Below are positions 1 through 7,789 of a DNA stretch of 12,736 bases, piece by piece (the stretch's first letter is position 1; each line of letters starts with the position of its first letter). Origin of the DNA: an uncultured Syntrophobacteraceae bacterium. GTDB lineage: Bacteria > Desulfobacterota > Syntrophobacteria > Syntrophobacterales > Syntrophobacteraceae. The translations under genes and the position numbers were made by a program. The notes beneath the pieces are model-generated. The model was not told the origin of the DNA. It saw only the letters and a program-made list of their open reading frames with translations, and did no database searches. The stretch is taken from assembly GCA_937889795.1 (NCBI GenBank), contig CALBZH010000173.1, positions 1 through 12,736 on the forward strand, written 5' to 3'.

Positions 1-25
1 TTTCTCTTGGGCATGGCAAAGAAGT
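1..25 (-). other. Leader of the next gene after infA (window edge)
   Basis: These 25 nt follow the infA TGA stop and run off the window. On the minus strand they read into a purine-rich end (AAGAGAAA) that could be the start of a Shine-Dalgarno region for the next gene. In related gene clusters that gene is usually rpmJ or rpsM. An ATG occurs at 12-14, but no ribosome binding site precedes it and its first codons (Met-Pro-Lys-Arg) do not match L36 or S13, so I do not call a gene here. Confidence 0.3.
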
Positions 26-247
26 TCAGGACTTCGATCGATACGTGATGCGACCGCGGGTCAAGTCATAGGGCGAAAGCTCCACCGTCACTTTGTCTCC
101 AGGAAGAATCCTGATGAAATGCATGCGCATCTTCCCGGAGATGTGAGCGAGAATTCGGTGTCCGTTAGCCAGTTCAACGCGGAACATGGCATTTGGAAGG
201 GTTTCGACCACGGTCCCTTCGACTTCAATGGCATCTTCTTTGGCCAT
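26..247 (-). CDS. infA: Translation initiation factor IF-1
   Basis: IF-1 binds the 30S A site and, with IF2 and IF3, directs initiator tRNA to the P site. The product is 73 aa, the usual bacterial length, and is a single OB-fold (S1-like) domain. It opens [19 protein letters not shown] and contains the conserved [13 protein letters not shown] block at residues 29-41 and the [14 protein letters not shown] block at 49-62. An open frame extends 31 codons upstream, but the family start is the ATG at 245-247, with GGGAG about 11 nt before it. It lies 89 nt after map, the last gene of the adk-map-infA tail. That spacing could allow separate expression, but no clear promoter is visible. Identification is firm. 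Confidence 0.97.
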   Translation of the reverse strand: MAKEDAIEVEGTVVETLPNAMFRVELANGHRILAHISGKMRMHFIRILPGDKVTVELSPYDLTRGRITYRSKS

Positions 248-336
248 CCTGAGCTGATCTCCCGTATTAAGCGTCGTTCCGGACGGGACTAAAGCAAGCA
301 AAGATAATCGATTCCTGCTCCGGAGTAAAGCAAATT

Positions 337-1086
337 TCACAGCCTAGTGAGAATCACCGGGCCATTGTGAGTGATCGCCACTGTGTGCTCGAAATGCGCG
401 GACAGCATCCGATCGATGGTTACCGCAGTCCACCGGTCTTCAAGAATCTCAACTTCCGCGCGTCCCTGGTTAATCATGGGCTCAATGGCGAACACCATGC
501 CCGGTTTCAGCTTGACTCCTTTGCCGGGCGGCCCATAGTTCGGTATCTGGGGACTCTCATGGAGGCGCTGGCCAATCCCATGACCGACGAATTCCCGCAC
601 CACCGAAAACCCACGCGATTCCACGTATTGCTGAATCGCGTGGGAAATGTCGGACAAGCGATTTCCACCGACCGCCTGCTTGATTCCCTCATAGAGGGAA
701 GCCTCCGCAGCTCGGCAAAGTCTTGCGGCGTGCTCGCTGATTTTGCCAACGGGGAGCGTCATCGCGGCATCGCCATAGTATCCGTCCACGGCCACCCCAA
801 AATCGAGACTGATGATGTCACCCTCTTTGAGAACACGGTTCTTGGATGGCATACCGTGGACCACCTCCTCGTTCACGGAGGTGCAAAGGGCAAACGGATA
901 GCCGTGATACCCCTTAAAGGCCGGAGTGGCGGCGTGCTTTGCCGCGAGCTGTTCACTGAGGGCATCAAGGTCCCAGGTGGTAATGCCTACCTGGACCTCC
1001 TCCTTCAGACGCTCAAGGATCTCAGCGACAATCTGAGATGCGTGCCGAATCTTTTCTATCTCTCGCTGAGACCTGAGAATGATCAA
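337..1086 (-). CDS. map: Methionine aminopeptidase, type I
   Basis: This cytosolic metalloprotease removes the initiator methionine from nascent proteins when the second residue is small. The 249-aa product is a single pita-bread domain of normal type I length with no N-terminal zinc-finger extension. The five metal ligands are visible as D95 (SLDFG), D106 (YYGDAA), H169 (VGHGIG), E202 (AIEPM) and E233 (HFEHT), and H77 and H176 match the substrate-contacting histidines. The start is a TTG at 1084-1086, giving the family-like [14 protein letters not shown]. Its ribosome binding site AAGGG overlaps the adk stop codon (TAAGGG), so translation is probably coupled to adk. Only 10 nt separate the two genes. 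Identification is firm; the TTG start is likely. Confidence 0.96.
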   Translation of the reverse strand: MIILRSQREIEKIRHASQIVAEILERLKEEVQVGITTWDLDALSEQLAAKHAATPAFKGYHGYPFALCTSVNEEVVHGMPSKNRVLKEGDIISLDFGVAVDGYYGDAAMTLPVGKISEHAARLCRAAEASLYEGIKQAVGGNRLSDISHAIQQYVESRGFSVVREFVGHGIGQRLHESPQIPNYGPPGKGVKLKPGMVFAIEPMINQGRAEVEILEDRWTAVTIDRMLSAHFEHTVAITHNGPVILTRL

Positions 1087-1096
1087 CGTTCAGCCC

Positions 1097-1738
1097 TTAT
1101 CCAAGGTGCCCGACAATCCTGGAGAAAATGTCCTGCATGTCGCCGACACCGTCCACAGAGCGGATCTTAGCCTGCTTGACATAGTAATCGATAAGCGGCT
1201 TGGTCTGATCATCATAGACTTTGAGCCGGGAGGAAACGGTCTTCTCGTTATCATCATCCCGTTGGTACAGCTCGCCGTTACATTTGTCGCACACGCCTTC
1301 TTTCTTCGGAGGATCGAACATGACGTGGAAGCCTGCGCCACAGCTCCTGCAAGTCCGCCTTCCGGTGAGGCGACCGAGCAGCTCACTGTTCGGCACTTCG
1401 ATGGAGACAACATGATCAATCTTCATGCCGAGCTCACCGAGCATCTTGTCTAAGGCCTCAGCCTGGCTAACGTTTCTGGGAAAACCGTCCAGCATGTAGC
1501 CTTTTGCGCAGTCGGGCTTCTGAATGCGCTCCTTGACCAGGCCGATTACGACACTGTCAGGAACCAGGGTGCCAGCATCCATATACTTCTTGGCTTCGAG
1601 TCCCAGAGGTGTCCCTTCCTTGAGCGCGGCTCGGAGCATATCACCGGTGGAGATCTGGGGAATCCCGTATTTGTCGATGAGACGCTTTGCTTGTGTTCCC
1701 TTGCCAGCACCCGGGGGGCCCAACAGAATGATGTTCAT
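1097..1738 (-). CDS. adk: Adenylate kinase (long form with zinc-type LID)
   Basis: Adenylate kinase interconverts ATP plus AMP with two ADP in the cytosol. The product is 213 aa, the length of the long bacterial form. The P-loop GPPGAGKGT is at residues 7-15, the AMP-site motif STGDMLR is at 30-36 and DGFPR is at 84-88. The LID carries C130-x2-C133 and C150-x2-C153, the structural zinc site found in many Gram-positive and some Gram-negative enzymes. An open frame extends 16 codons upstream, but the ATG at 1736-1738 fits the family start and has a strong SD (AAAGGAGAGG) about 4 nt before it. It follows secY after an unusually long 176-nt gap and runs straight into map. Identification is firm. 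Confidence 0.97.
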   Translation of the reverse strand: MNIILLGPPGAGKGTQAKRLIDKYGIPQISTGDMLRAALKEGTPLGLEAKKYMDAGTLVPDSVVIGLVKERIQKPDCAKGYMLDGFPRNVSQAEALDKMLGELGMKIDHVVSIEVPNSELLGRLTGRRTCRSCGAGFHVMFDPPKKEGVCDKCNGELYQRDDDNEKTVSSRLKVYDDQTKPLIDYYVKQAKIRSVDGVGDMQDIFSRIVGHLG

Positions 1739-1914
1739 GAACCTCTCCTTTTTGGTAGTGGAATGAACTGATCGAACTCTCGGCAATATTCAGTCCAACA
1801 AACTCTGGCGCCGGGGAAGGTGGCAGGCCTATGAGCAGCCCCTATGCGACACCTCTCTCTCACACGCGACGCTGCCAATAGGAAACGGGACGCGTGACGC
1901 ATGGGCATCCAGAT
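1739..1914 (-). other. secY-adk intergenic region, 176 nt
   Basis: This is the longest gap in the window. On the transcript it holds an inverted repeat CACGCG/CGCGTG (plus-strand arms 1863-1868 and 1891-1896, 22-nt loop) shortly after the secY stop, and the strong adk ribosome binding site at the far end. There is no U-tract, so it is not a typical terminator. TTGGAC and TTGGCA hexamers occur, but no good -10 box sits at the right distance. A weak promoter for adk-map-infA remains possible. Confidence 0.4.
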
Positions 1915-3222
1915 TTAACGCCGTCCGCGAATCTTTCCTTTCTTCAAAAAGCCCTCGTAGTGGCGGGAAAGCATGTGCGCTTCGATCTGCCCCAAGGTGT
2001 CCATCGCCACGCCAATGACAATGAGCAAAGCCGTGCCCCCGAAGTAAAAAGGAACGTTGAAGCGCTGGATCAAAATCGAAGGGAGGACACAGACCGCAGA
2101 AACGTAGATGGCTCCACCCAGAGTTATGCGGCTGAGGACCTTGTCGATATACTCGGCAGTAGGTCTTCCTGGCCGGATGCCAGGAATAAATCCTCCATAT
2201 TTCTTCATGTTGTCGGCTACATCAAGAGGGTTGAAGACGATGGCCGTATAGAAGAAGCAGAAGAATATGATGAATGCGACATAGAGGACGGAATTCAGCC
2301 AATGGCCAGGCCCCAGCGCATTTGCCACCGTCTGCATGAACTCCCCAGGGATGAAATTCGCAACAGTTGCCGGAAACATGATGATCGAGGAAGCAAAAAT
2401 AGGTGGTATGACGCCCGAGGTATTGATCTTGAGCGGGATGTGGGTATTCTGCCCCCCATACACCCGTCTGCCGACCACGCGTTTGGCGTACTGAACCAGA
2501 ATCCGCCGCTGACCTCGCTCCATGAAAATGATGCATGCCACGACCAACACCATCACGATGAGCAACATGAGCATGGTGAACAGGCTGATGGAGTCACTTT
2601 GCACCAACCGAATGCTGTTGACCAACGCCGTGGGGATACCGGCGACGATACCGGCAAAAATGATCAGCGAGATACCGTTGCCGATGCCTTTCTCGGTTAT
2701 CTGCTCGCCAAGCCACATGATGAAGGCGGTTCCCGCTGTGAGGGTGATAACGGTAATGATGCGGAAGGCCCATCCGGCATGGAGCACAACCGCTTCACCG
2801 CCAGGTCCTGTCATGCTTTCGAGGCCAAACGCAATCCCGAAGCCTTGAATGACGCTCAAGACCACCGTGCCATAGCGTGTATATTGGGTGATCTTCTTGC
2901 GACCGGCCTCACCCTCTTTGCTCAAACGCTCCAAATGAGGAATCACCACGGTAAGGAGCTGGAGGATGATCGAAGCGCTGATGTACGGCATAATTCCCAG
3001 AGCAAAAACGGAAAGCTGGCGCATTGCACCGCCGGAAAACATGTCGAACAATCCGAGCAGCGTGCCTTGGGCTTGCTTAAAAAACGCGGCCAGCGCGTCC
3101 GCGTTGATTCCCGGAGTGGGAATGTGCGCGCCGACGCGGTAGACTGCCAGCAGAAAGATCGTCTGAAGGATCCTTCGCTTAAGCTCCGGAATCTTGCCGA
3201 TGTTTTGAAAACCTGTCAGCAC
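1915..3222 (-). CDS. secY: Protein translocase subunit SecY
   Basis: SecY is the channel-forming subunit of the SecYEG translocon in the cytoplasmic membrane, used for secretion and for membrane protein insertion. The product is 435 aa, normal for the family, with ten hydrophobic segments at about 18-36, 72-94, 115-135, 152-172, 183-203, 213-235, 270-291, 311-331, 366-387 and 394-412. The [12 protein letters not shown] block (28-39) closes TM1 and the FDMFSGGA region (59-66) fits the plug. The cytoplasmic loop before TM9 holds the conserved [13 protein letters not shown] (343-355). The GTG start at 3220-3222 gives the family-like start [15 protein letters not shown] and lies 6 nt after the rplO stop, with AAGGGA in the end of rplO as ribosome binding site. 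As usual it closes the spc block. Confidence 0.97.
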   Translation of the reverse strand: MLTGFQNIGKIPELKRRILQTIFLLAVYRVGAHIPTPGINADALAAFFKQAQGTLLGLFDMFSGGAMRQLSVFALGIMPYISASIILQLLTVVIPHLERLSKEGEAGRKKITQYTRYGTVVLSVIQGFGIAFGLESMTGPGGEAVVLHAGWAFRIITVITLTAGTAFIMWLGEQITEKGIGNGISLIIFAGIVAGIPTALVNSIRLVQSDSISLFTMLMLLIVMVLVVACIIFMERGQRRILVQYAKRVVGRRVYGGQNTHIPLKINTSGVIPPIFASSIIMFPATVANFIPGEFMQTVANALGPGHWLNSVLYVAFIIFFCFFYTAIVFNPLDVADNMKKYGGFIPGIRPGRPTAEYIDKVLSRITLGGAIYVSAVCVLPSILIQRFNVPFYFGGTALLIVIGVAMDTLGQIEAHMLSRHYEGFLKKGKIRGRR

Positions 3223-3228
3223 CCTTTA

Positions 3229-3684
3229 TTATCCCTTCGAGGATTGGATGATCTCTACGCGTCCGCCTGCTTCTTGAACCTTGCTCACAGCTGCCTCGCT
3301 TGCCTTGTGGACACGAAGTGTGAGTGCGTGCGGCATTTCACCGCCGGCCAGAAGCTTAATCCCGTGATGGCGCCGTTTGAGAAGACCCGCCGCGACAAAT
3401 TGCTCGGGCCCCACCTCGCTTCCTGCCTCAAAGCGCGCAAGATCGTCGAGGTTCACAACTGCATAGGCTACTTTAAAAATATTGGTGAACCCGCGTTTTG
3501 GGATGCGACGCTGCAAAGGCATCTGGCCGCCTTCGAACCAGGGGGGCGTTCCTCCGCCCGATCGTGCTTTCTGGCCTTTGGCACCTTTGGCCGCCGTCTT
3601 GCCCAAACCTGATCCGGAACCTCGTCCGACCCGTTTCCGGGTAGTTTTTGCTCCGGGATTCGGAGCCAAGTCGTGAAGTCTCAT
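3229..3684 (-). CDS. rplO: 50S ribosomal protein L15
   Basis: L15 is a late-assembly 50S protein that threads a long basic arm into 23S rRNA. The product is 151 aa, the usual length. The N-terminal arm is rich in Gly, Arg and Lys (RKRVGRGSGSGLGKT at about 16-30, then KGAKGQKARSGGG), followed by the globular domain ending VEIIQSSKG. An open frame extends 37 codons upstream into rpmD, but that part is not L15-like. The ATG at 3682-3684 gives MRLHDLAPNPG as in the family and is preceded by AAGGA 11 nt upstream. A GTG directly before it is an alternative with better spacing. It lies between rpmD (34-nt gap) and secY (6-nt gap). Confidence 0.95.
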   Translation of the reverse strand: MRLHDLAPNPGAKTTRKRVGRGSGSGLGKTAAKGAKGQKARSGGGTPPWFEGGQMPLQRRIPKRGFTNIFKVAYAVVNLDDLARFEAGSEVGPEQFVAAGLLKRRHHGIKLLAGGEMPHALTLRVHKASEAAVSKVQEAGGRVEIIQSSKG

Positions 3685-3718
3685 CACTGCTACCGTCCTT
3701 GGGGTGTTAAGGGTGTGT

Positions 3719-3901
3719 TTATCGTTCACTGACTTCGACGAGGTGGATGACCTTTCGGACGGCACCCAAAATCTGCGGGGTCGCAAAGAGGTCAACTGAC
3801 TTGTTGAGCCGGGTCAGTCCAAGTGCCTGCAAAACCTTCCTATGTTTTTCAGGTCGGCCGATGGGGCTTTTTACCAGTTTGACTTGAATCGGTTTGGCCA
3901 T
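3719..3901 (-). CDS. rpmD: 50S ribosomal protein L30
   Basis: L30 is a small, non-universal protein on the surface of the 50S subunit. With the ATG at 3899-3901 the product is 60 aa (MAKPIQVKLVKSPIGRPEKH...), the normal bacterial length. It shows the diagnostic KLVKSPIG (8-15) and the helix containing ALGLTRLNKSV. Two further in-frame ATGs lie upstream at 3911-3913 (64 aa) and 3926-3928 (69 aa). None has an ideal Shine-Dalgarno: GGAT precedes the chosen start and GAGAG precedes the middle one. The start is therefore uncertain by up to nine codons. The gene sits between rpsE and rplO as in most bacteria. Confidence 0.93.
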   Translation of the reverse strand: MAKPIQVKLVKSPIGRPEKHRKVLQALGLTRLNKSVDLFATPQILGAVRKVIHLVEVSER

Positions 3902-3981
3902 GATGTCATCCATTTTCACTCTCGCCATGATCTAAGGGCAACGACTGAAAAGTCCCTGAGGTCAGCGGAGGCTTCCTGAGC

Positions 3982-4482
3982 TTAAGCGGTCATCTCGTGG
4001 AGCTCGCGACCGCGTACCTTCGCGACGGTTTCTCTGCTGCGCAGGGCCTTCAGGCCGTCTATGGTCGCTTTCACAACATTATGCGGATTCCTCGATCCGA
4101 TGCATTTGGTCAAGATGTCGTTGATCCCGGCCGCCTCCATGATCGCCCGAACGGCACCGCCAGCAATAACGCCGGTGCCTGGAGACGCAGGCTTGAGAAC
4201 GACCGACGCCGAGCCAAAGCGGCCGAGCGCTTCATGAGGAATCGTGCCTTCGATCAGGGGGATTTCGAACATTCCACGTTTGGCGCTTTCCATCCCCTTT
4301 CGGATGGCCTCGGGCACTTCGTTGGCCTTGCCAAGACTGAATCCCACGCGGCCCTTGCCGTCGCCCACCACGACAATGGCGCTGAAGGAGAACCTTCTGC
4401 CACCTTTGACAACTTTCGCGACGCGGCTGATGTGAACCACCTTATCAATGAGCTGAAGCTGGCTGGAATCTACATTTAGCAA
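3982..4482 (-). CDS. rpsE: 30S ribosomal protein S5
   Basis: S5 sits near the mRNA entry site of the 30S subunit and affects decoding accuracy; changes in its KGGRRFSF loop give spectinomycin resistance in other bacteria. The product is 166 aa. The N-terminal double-stranded-RNA-binding-like domain is at about 12-76, with KGGRRFSF at 26-33 and [19 protein letters not shown] following. The C-terminal domain carries PGTGVIAGG (101-109). No ATG lies near the start. The TTG at 4480-4482 gives a leader ([18 protein letters not shown]) that aligns with the usual S5 N-terminus and has GGAGG about 9 nt upstream. It lies 33 nt after rplR. Confidence 0.96.
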   Translation of the reverse strand: MLNVDSSQLQLIDKVVHISRVAKVVKGGRRFSFSAIVVVGDGKGRVGFSLGKANEVPEAIRKGMESAKRGMFEIPLIEGTIPHEALGRFGSASVVLKPASPGTGVIAGGAVRAIMEAAGINDILTKCIGSRNPHNVVKATIDGLKALRSRETVAKVRGRELHEMTA

Positions 4483-4515
4483 TGGTTTGCCCTCCGTACG
4501 AACGTCAGTGCCGGA

Positions 4516-4887
4516 CTAGAAGTCGAGGCCGGCCTCCCTGGCTGCATCCGCCAGAGCCTTGATCCGACCATGATAGATGAACCCACTTCGGTCGAAGACG
4601 ACCTTCGTGATGCCCTGCTGCTGGGCTTTGCGCGCGACAAGAGCCCCAACACGCTTGGCGGCTTCAACCTTACCCTTGATGGGGTCCATCCCTTTATAAT
4701 CCGGGGCAAGGGTCGATGCGGAAGCGAGGGTCTTCCCAAGGGTATCGTCGATGACCTGAGCGTAGATATGCTTGTCGCTGCGGAAAACCGTCAGCCGCGG
4801 GCGCTCGGGAGTGCCATTGACCCGAGTCCTGATCCGCATTTTGCGCTTCTGACGCGCCATTTCGCGAGGATTCGTCTTAACAGCCAT
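4516..4887 (-). CDS. rplR: 50S ribosomal protein L18
   Basis: L18 binds 5S rRNA and, with L5, brings it into the central protuberance. The product is 123 aa, slightly above the usual 115-120. The basic N-terminus ([16 protein letters not shown]) is followed by the typical [20 protein letters not shown] block and the C-terminal [24 protein letters not shown] signature. The ATG at 4885-4887 has AAGGA 8 nt upstream. An internal Met10 is possible but has no better ribosome binding site. It follows rplF after 19 nt and precedes rpsE. Confidence 0.96.
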   Translation of the reverse strand: MAVKTNPREMARQKRKMRIRTRVNGTPERPRLTVFRSDKHIYAQVIDDTLGKTLASASTLAPDYKGMDPIKGKVEAAKRVGALVARKAQQQGITKVVFDRSGFIYHGRIKALADAAREAGLDF

Positions 4888-4906
4888 GTCTCATCCTTGT
4901 ATGAGC

Positions 4907-5449
4907 CTATTTCTTTGAGCCAGCCTTGCCAACTTTGCGAACGACATGCTCGCCCGAGTATCGAACACCCTTGCCCTTGTACGGCTCAACAGGGCGGATG
5001 TCCCGGATGCGGGCGGCAGTTTGGCCGAGAAGCTCCCGGTCGATCCCTTCGAGCCGGATGACCGTCTGTTTCTCCACAGAGGCCTTGATCCCCTGAGGAA
5101 GGGGGAACTGGATGGGGTGCGAGTAGCCGAGGCTCAAACTGAGGATGTTGCTTTGCACATCGGCTCGATAACCTGTCCCCTGGATCTCCAGAGCTTTGAC
5201 AAAGCCGTGGCTCACGCCGTGAACCATGTTGAAAATCAGTGCCCGTGCGAGGCCATGCTGGGCCCTGCTGCCTTTGCTGTCGTCCTTACGGATTACCGTG
5301 ATGCTGCCCTGTTCGATTTGTAGGTCTACGAGAGACGGTACAGGACGAGCCAGGATCCCCAACGGACCTTTGATGGTCAAGGTCGGGTGATCCAAAGAAA
5401 CCGTCACTCCGGAAGGGATGTTGATTGGCAGCTTACCTACTCGAGACAT
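4907..5449 (-). CDS. rplF: 50S ribosomal protein L6
   Basis: L6 stands at the base of the L7/L12 stalk near the sarcin-ricin loop of 23S rRNA. The product is 180 aa with the two tandem L6 domains expected (roughly 1-82 and 83-180). It shows the opening MSRVGKLPINIPSGV, the GTGYRA turn of the second domain (91-96) and the family signature PVEPYKGKGVRY at 153-164. The ATG at 5447-5449 has a strong AAGGAG about 8 nt upstream. The gene is separated from rpsH by 81 nt that can fold into a long stem (see that entry), unlike the tight spacing to rplR downstream. Confidence 0.97.
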   Translation of the reverse strand: MSRVGKLPINIPSGVTVSLDHPTLTIKGPLGILARPVPSLVDLQIEQGSITVIRKDDSKGSRAQHGLARALIFNMVHGVSHGFVKALEIQGTGYRADVQSNILSLSLGYSHPIQFPLPQGIKASVEKQTVIRLEGIDRELLGQTAARIRDIRPVEPYKGKGVRYSGEHVVRKVGKAGSKK

Positions 5450-5530
5450 GCTTGAACTCCTTGAACCCTCAGGTCATCAGCCCCCGACCGGTCTGCCCCC
5501 CTATCGCCGGGCGCTCTAAGAGAATGGGGG
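5450..5530 (-). promoter_or_regulatory. Structured rpsH-rplF intercistronic region
   Basis: This 81-nt gap, with the last codons of rpsH, contains a composite inverted repeat. CGGTCTG at 5489-5495 pairs with CAGACCG at 5535-5541 (7 bp), then after a 4-nt asymmetric bulge five C residues (within 5496-5501) pair with five G residues at 5526-5530. The loop is about 24 nt and itself GC-rich. On the transcript the stem spans the rpsH stop codon and ends about 25 nt before the rplF ribosome binding site. No U-run follows, so a terminator is unlikely. A translation-control or RNA-processing role is an inference. Confidence 0.45.
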
Positions 5531-5929
5531 TTACCAGACCGAACAGAGAAGCTCTCCGCCTACACCGTCCTTGCGGGCCTGTCGATCGGTCATGATTCCA
5601 CGCGACGTTGAGAGGACATTGATCCCCAGGCCATTGAGCACCCTTGGGATGTCTTCATGTCCAACGTACATGCGGCATCCAGGTTTGCTGACCCGTTTGA
5701 GTCCCGTGATCGCTGCTTCACGGTTTTCACCGTATTTCAGCTGAACTCGCAGGATCCCCTGCTTGTTGTCCCGGATTAGCTTGTAGTTCTTGATGTAGCC
5801 TTCATCCTTGAGCAGTCGGGCGAGATTCAGCTTCATTTTCGAGGCGGGAATGTCCACCTTGTCGAAGCGTGCTTTTTGCCCGTTCTTGATGCGAACCAGG
5901 AAGTCAGCTATTGGATCCGTAACGGCCAT
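5531..5929 (-). CDS. rpsH: 30S ribosomal protein S8
   Basis: S8 is a primary binder of the 16S central domain and, in E. coli, the repressor of the spc operon. The product is 132 aa, normal for bacteria. It starts [20 protein letters not shown] and ends with the highly conserved rRNA-binding segment [20 protein letters not shown] at 107-126, closing in LLCSVW. The ATG at 5927-5929 has a strong AAGGAG 9 nt upstream, 34 nt after rpsN. Its stop codon lies inside a predicted stem with the rpsH-rplF spacer. Whether S8 regulates this operon cannot be told from the sequence alone. Confidence 0.97.
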   Translation of the reverse strand: MAVTDPIADFLVRIKNGQKARFDKVDIPASKMKLNLARLLKDEGYIKNYKLIRDNKQGILRVQLKYGENREAAITGLKRVSKPGCRMYVGHEDIPRVLNGLGINVLSTSRGIMTDRQARKDGVGGELLCSVW

Positions 5930-5963
5930 GTCCAGTGCTCCTTACAGCGGTGAAGCCAGCCGT

Positions 5964-6149
5964 CTACCAGCTGGATTTGATAACACCCGGAAGCTCTGCG
6001 TTCAGAGCCATCGAGCGGAAGCAAATGCGGCAGATACCGAACTGACGGATGTAAGCCCTGGGGCGACCACAAACCGGGCACCGGTTGTAGGCGCGCACGC
6101 TGAATTTGGGCTTCCGTTTTGCCTTGGCAATGAGGGATTTCTTGGCCAC
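5964..6149 (-). CDS. rpsN: 30S ribosomal protein S14, zinc-binding type Z
   Basis: S14 helps assemble the 30S head beside S3 and S10. This is the short form of 61 aa with four cysteines, C24-x2-C27 and C40-x2-C43, which bind structural zinc; the longer zinc-free form of about 100 aa is absent here. The C-terminal part ([21 protein letters not shown]) matches the family. The start is a GTG at 6147-6149 ([16 protein letters not shown]) with AAGGAG 8 nt upstream, just after the rplE TGA. A longer overlapping frame at 5908-6168 is not a gene. The type Z form is standard in many phyla and in the spc position. Confidence 0.96.
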   Translation of the reverse strand: MAKKSLIAKAKRKPKFSVRAYNRCPVCGRPRAYIRQFGICRICFRSMALNAELPGVIKSSW

Positions 6150-6168
6150 GGGAGATCTCCTTGTGCAA

Positions 6169-6708
6169 TCACTGCTTGAAGGGCATGCCCATCAGTGTGA
6201 GAAGGGTTCTGGCCTCATCGTCGGTCTTCGCTGAAGTCACGATGGTGATGTTCATCCCCTTAATTCTGTCAATCTTGTCGTAGTCGATTTCCGGGAAAAT
6301 GATGTGCTCCTTGACGCCGAGCGTGTAATTGCCTCGACCATCGAGAGCCCGGGACGAGATCCCTCTGAAATCCCTAACCCGGGGCAGAGCGACATTAATG
6401 AGCTTATCCAGGAACTCGTACATACGATCGCCGCGCAGGGTCACCATACAGCCGATGGGCATGCCCTTGCGAAGCTTAAAAGCAGCAATGCTTTGCCGCG
6501 CTCGCGTGATGACCGGCTTCTGGCCGCTGATCTGGGCCAGCTCCGCCGTCGCAGCGTCCAGGAGCTTGATGTTCTGGATCGCCTCACCCAAGCCCATGTT
6601 CAGAACCACCTTCTTGATCCGGGGGATCTGCATTGGGCTTCGGTACTGGAATTGCTCAGCCAGCTTCGGAGAAATCTCGTTGTTGTACTTTTCGCGCAAT
6701 CTTGCCAT
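6169..6708 (-). CDS. rplE: 50S ribosomal protein L5
   Basis: L5 binds 5S rRNA in the central protuberance and contacts P-site tRNA. The product is 179 aa, the usual length. Visible family blocks are [15 protein letters not shown], the [22 protein letters not shown] segment, GCMVTLRG, and the C-terminal region around [20 protein letters not shown] four codons upstream is open, but the ATG at 6706-6708 ([11 protein letters not shown]) has GGAGG 7 nt before it and is preferred. It lies 39 nt after rplX and 19 nt before the rpsN GTG. Confidence 0.96.
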   Translation of the reverse strand: MARLREKYNNEISPKLAEQFQYRSPMQIPRIKKVVLNMGLGEAIQNIKLLDAATAELAQISGQKPVITRARQSIAAFKLRKGMPIGCMVTLRGDRMYEFLDKLINVALPRVRDFRGISSRALDGRGNYTLGVKEHIIFPEIDYDKIDRIKGMNITIVTSAKTDDEARTLLTLMGMPFKQ

Positions 6709-6747
6709 GAATGCCTCCACCGCACCCCATACTGGTCGTGGACGTCT

Positions 6748-7077
6748 CTAGTCGATGACCTCATTGCACTTCTTGCAGAAGCGCACCTTGCGATCGTCAT
6801 CGAGCGTCTTATAGCCCACTCGGGTCGGGTCGGTACATTTGGAACACACCAACATGAGGTTAGAAATTGGAATCGGAGCCTCTTTCTCCAGAATCCCCCC
6901 TTGCCGCGACTGCTGACTCGGCTTCATGTGACGCTTCACCATGTTGACTCGCTCGACGATGGCCCGGTCACTTTTGGGGATCACGCGCATGACCTTGCCT
7001 GTCTTCCCCTTATCTTTGCCGGCGATCACCTTAACCGTGTCGTTCTTCTTAATCCGGTACTTCTTCTGGCTCTCCAT
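6748..7077 (-). CDS. rplX: 50S ribosomal protein L24 with C-terminal CxxC pair
   Basis: L24 is one of the first proteins to bind 23S rRNA and starts 50S assembly near the exit tunnel. The product is 109 aa. The KOW motif lies near the N-terminus ([19 protein letters not shown], about 11-29), followed by [13 protein letters not shown] and [13 protein letters not shown]. The C-terminus carries C78-x2-C81 and C101-x2-C104, spaced like a zinc ribbon. E. coli L24 lacks this, but I recall similar tails in several other phyla. The ATG at 7075-7077 has GGGGA about 9 nt upstream, 20 nt after rplN. Zinc binding is inferred from the cysteine pattern. Confidence 0.96.
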   Translation of the reverse strand: MESQKKYRIKKNDTVKVIAGKDKGKTGKVMRVIPKSDRAIVERVNMVKRHMKPSQQSRQGGILEKEAPIPISNLMLVCSKCTDPTRVGYKTLDDDRKVRFCKKCNEVID

Positions 7078-7097
7078 GAAACAATCCCCTCATGCCG

Positions 7098-7466
7098 CTA
7101 GAGTACTTCGGGCGCCAGTGAAATGATCTTCATGAACTGCTTGGCGCGCAACTCTCTGGCCACAGGTCCGAAAATGCGCGTTCCCACGGGCTCCTTCGCC
7201 GCATTGATGAGAACGGCGGAATTATCATCGAATTTGATGTAGGAGCCATCTGGGCGTCTGACTTCCTTTTTGGTGCGCACGACAACCGCTTTGAGGACGT
7301 CACCCTTCTTGACTTTGGCGTTGGGGATCGCTTCCTTCACTGAGACAACAATGATGTCGCCTACAGTAGCATAACGCTTCCTCGTACCGCCAAGGACCTT
7401 GATGCAGTAGAGTCTTTTCGCCCCTGAGTTGTCAGCAGCGTTGAGTTGGGTTTCCGCTTGGATCAT
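7098..7466 (-). CDS. rplN: 50S ribosomal protein L14
   Basis: L14 lies at the subunit interface, bridges to 16S rRNA, and is the docking site of the silencing factor RsfS. The product is 122 aa, exactly the usual bacterial length. It opens [20 protein letters not shown] and contains the [25 protein letters not shown] stretch and the [13 protein letters not shown] segment typical of the family. The ATG at 7464-7466 has GGGAG 7 nt upstream. In E. coli rplN begins the spc operon with its own promoter. Here only 49 nt separate it from rpsQ, with a small hairpin and no clear promoter. Confidence 0.97.
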   Translation of the reverse strand: MIQAETQLNAADNSGAKRLYCIKVLGGTRKRYATVGDIIVVSVKEAIPNAKVKKGDVLKAVVVRTKKEVRRPDGSYIKFDDNSAVLINAAKEPVGTRIFGPVARELRAKQFMKIISLAPEVL

Positions 7467-7491
7467 GGATTGCTCCCTGTATTCAACCGAT

Positions 7492-7506
7492 TCGCTCTCA
7501 GAGCGA
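7492..7506 (-). other. Short hairpin between rpsQ and rplN
   Basis: A perfect 6-bp inverted repeat TCGCTC/GAGCGA with a 3-nt loop lies in the 49-nt gap at the S10/spc boundary, upstream of the rplN ribosome binding site. No T-run follows on the minus strand, so it does not meet the pattern of an intrinsic terminator. It may mark an RNA-processing point or be chance. Confidence 0.35.
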
Positions 7507-7515
7507 CAGCATCAA

Positions 7516-7779
7516 TTAGATGGATGCCTTCTGGAGAATCTGAATCACATTCCACCGCTTGTCCTTGCTAATGGGACGGCTCTCTTCAATCAGGACGCGA
7601 TCCCCCACCCCGCAGGCATTGAGCTCGTCGTGAGCCTTGAACTTGTTACGCCTCCGGATGAACTTGCGGTATTGTGGATGATGGATGAGACGATCCACAG
7701 CCACAACGACCGTCTTCTCCATCTTGTTGCTCACGACGACACCCACTCTGGTCTTTCTCAGCTTCGCTTTCTCTTCCAT
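7516..7779 (-). CDS. rpsQ: 30S ribosomal protein S17
   Basis: S17 is a primary 16S rRNA binder at the base of the 30S body with an OB fold. The product is 87 aa, typical length. The [20 protein letters not shown] block (11-30) and the signature [18 protein letters not shown] (59-76) identify it. The ATG at 7777-7779 has GAGGGG upstream, and only 10 nt separate it from the rpmC stop. It is the last gene of the S10 block. Confidence 0.97.
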   Translation of the reverse strand: MEEKAKLRKTRVGVVVSNKMEKTVVVAVDRLIHHPQYRKFIRRRNKFKAHDELNACGVGDRVLIEESRPISKDKRWNVIQILQKASI

Positions 7780-7789
7780 GGAGCTCCCC

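Noticed and set aside
248..336. Possible promoter for infA in the 89-nt map-infA gap (TTGCTT, 18 nt, GATTAT)
   Set aside because: The match is 3 of 6 and 4 of 6 bases to the sigma-70 boxes, which is close to chance in a gap this size. I note it only as a weak possibility.
1894..3612. 572-codon open frame on the plus strand opposite secY and rplO
   Set aside because: It is antisense to two certain genes, its composition is low-complexity (rich in His, Asp, Arg) as expected for a mirrored frame, and it has no recognisable domain. It is an artifact of GC-rich codon usage.
5908..6168. 86-codon minus-strand frame overlapping rpsN
   Set aside because: It runs in another frame over the S14 gene, whose zinc-type product is clearly recognisable, and it has no family resemblance.
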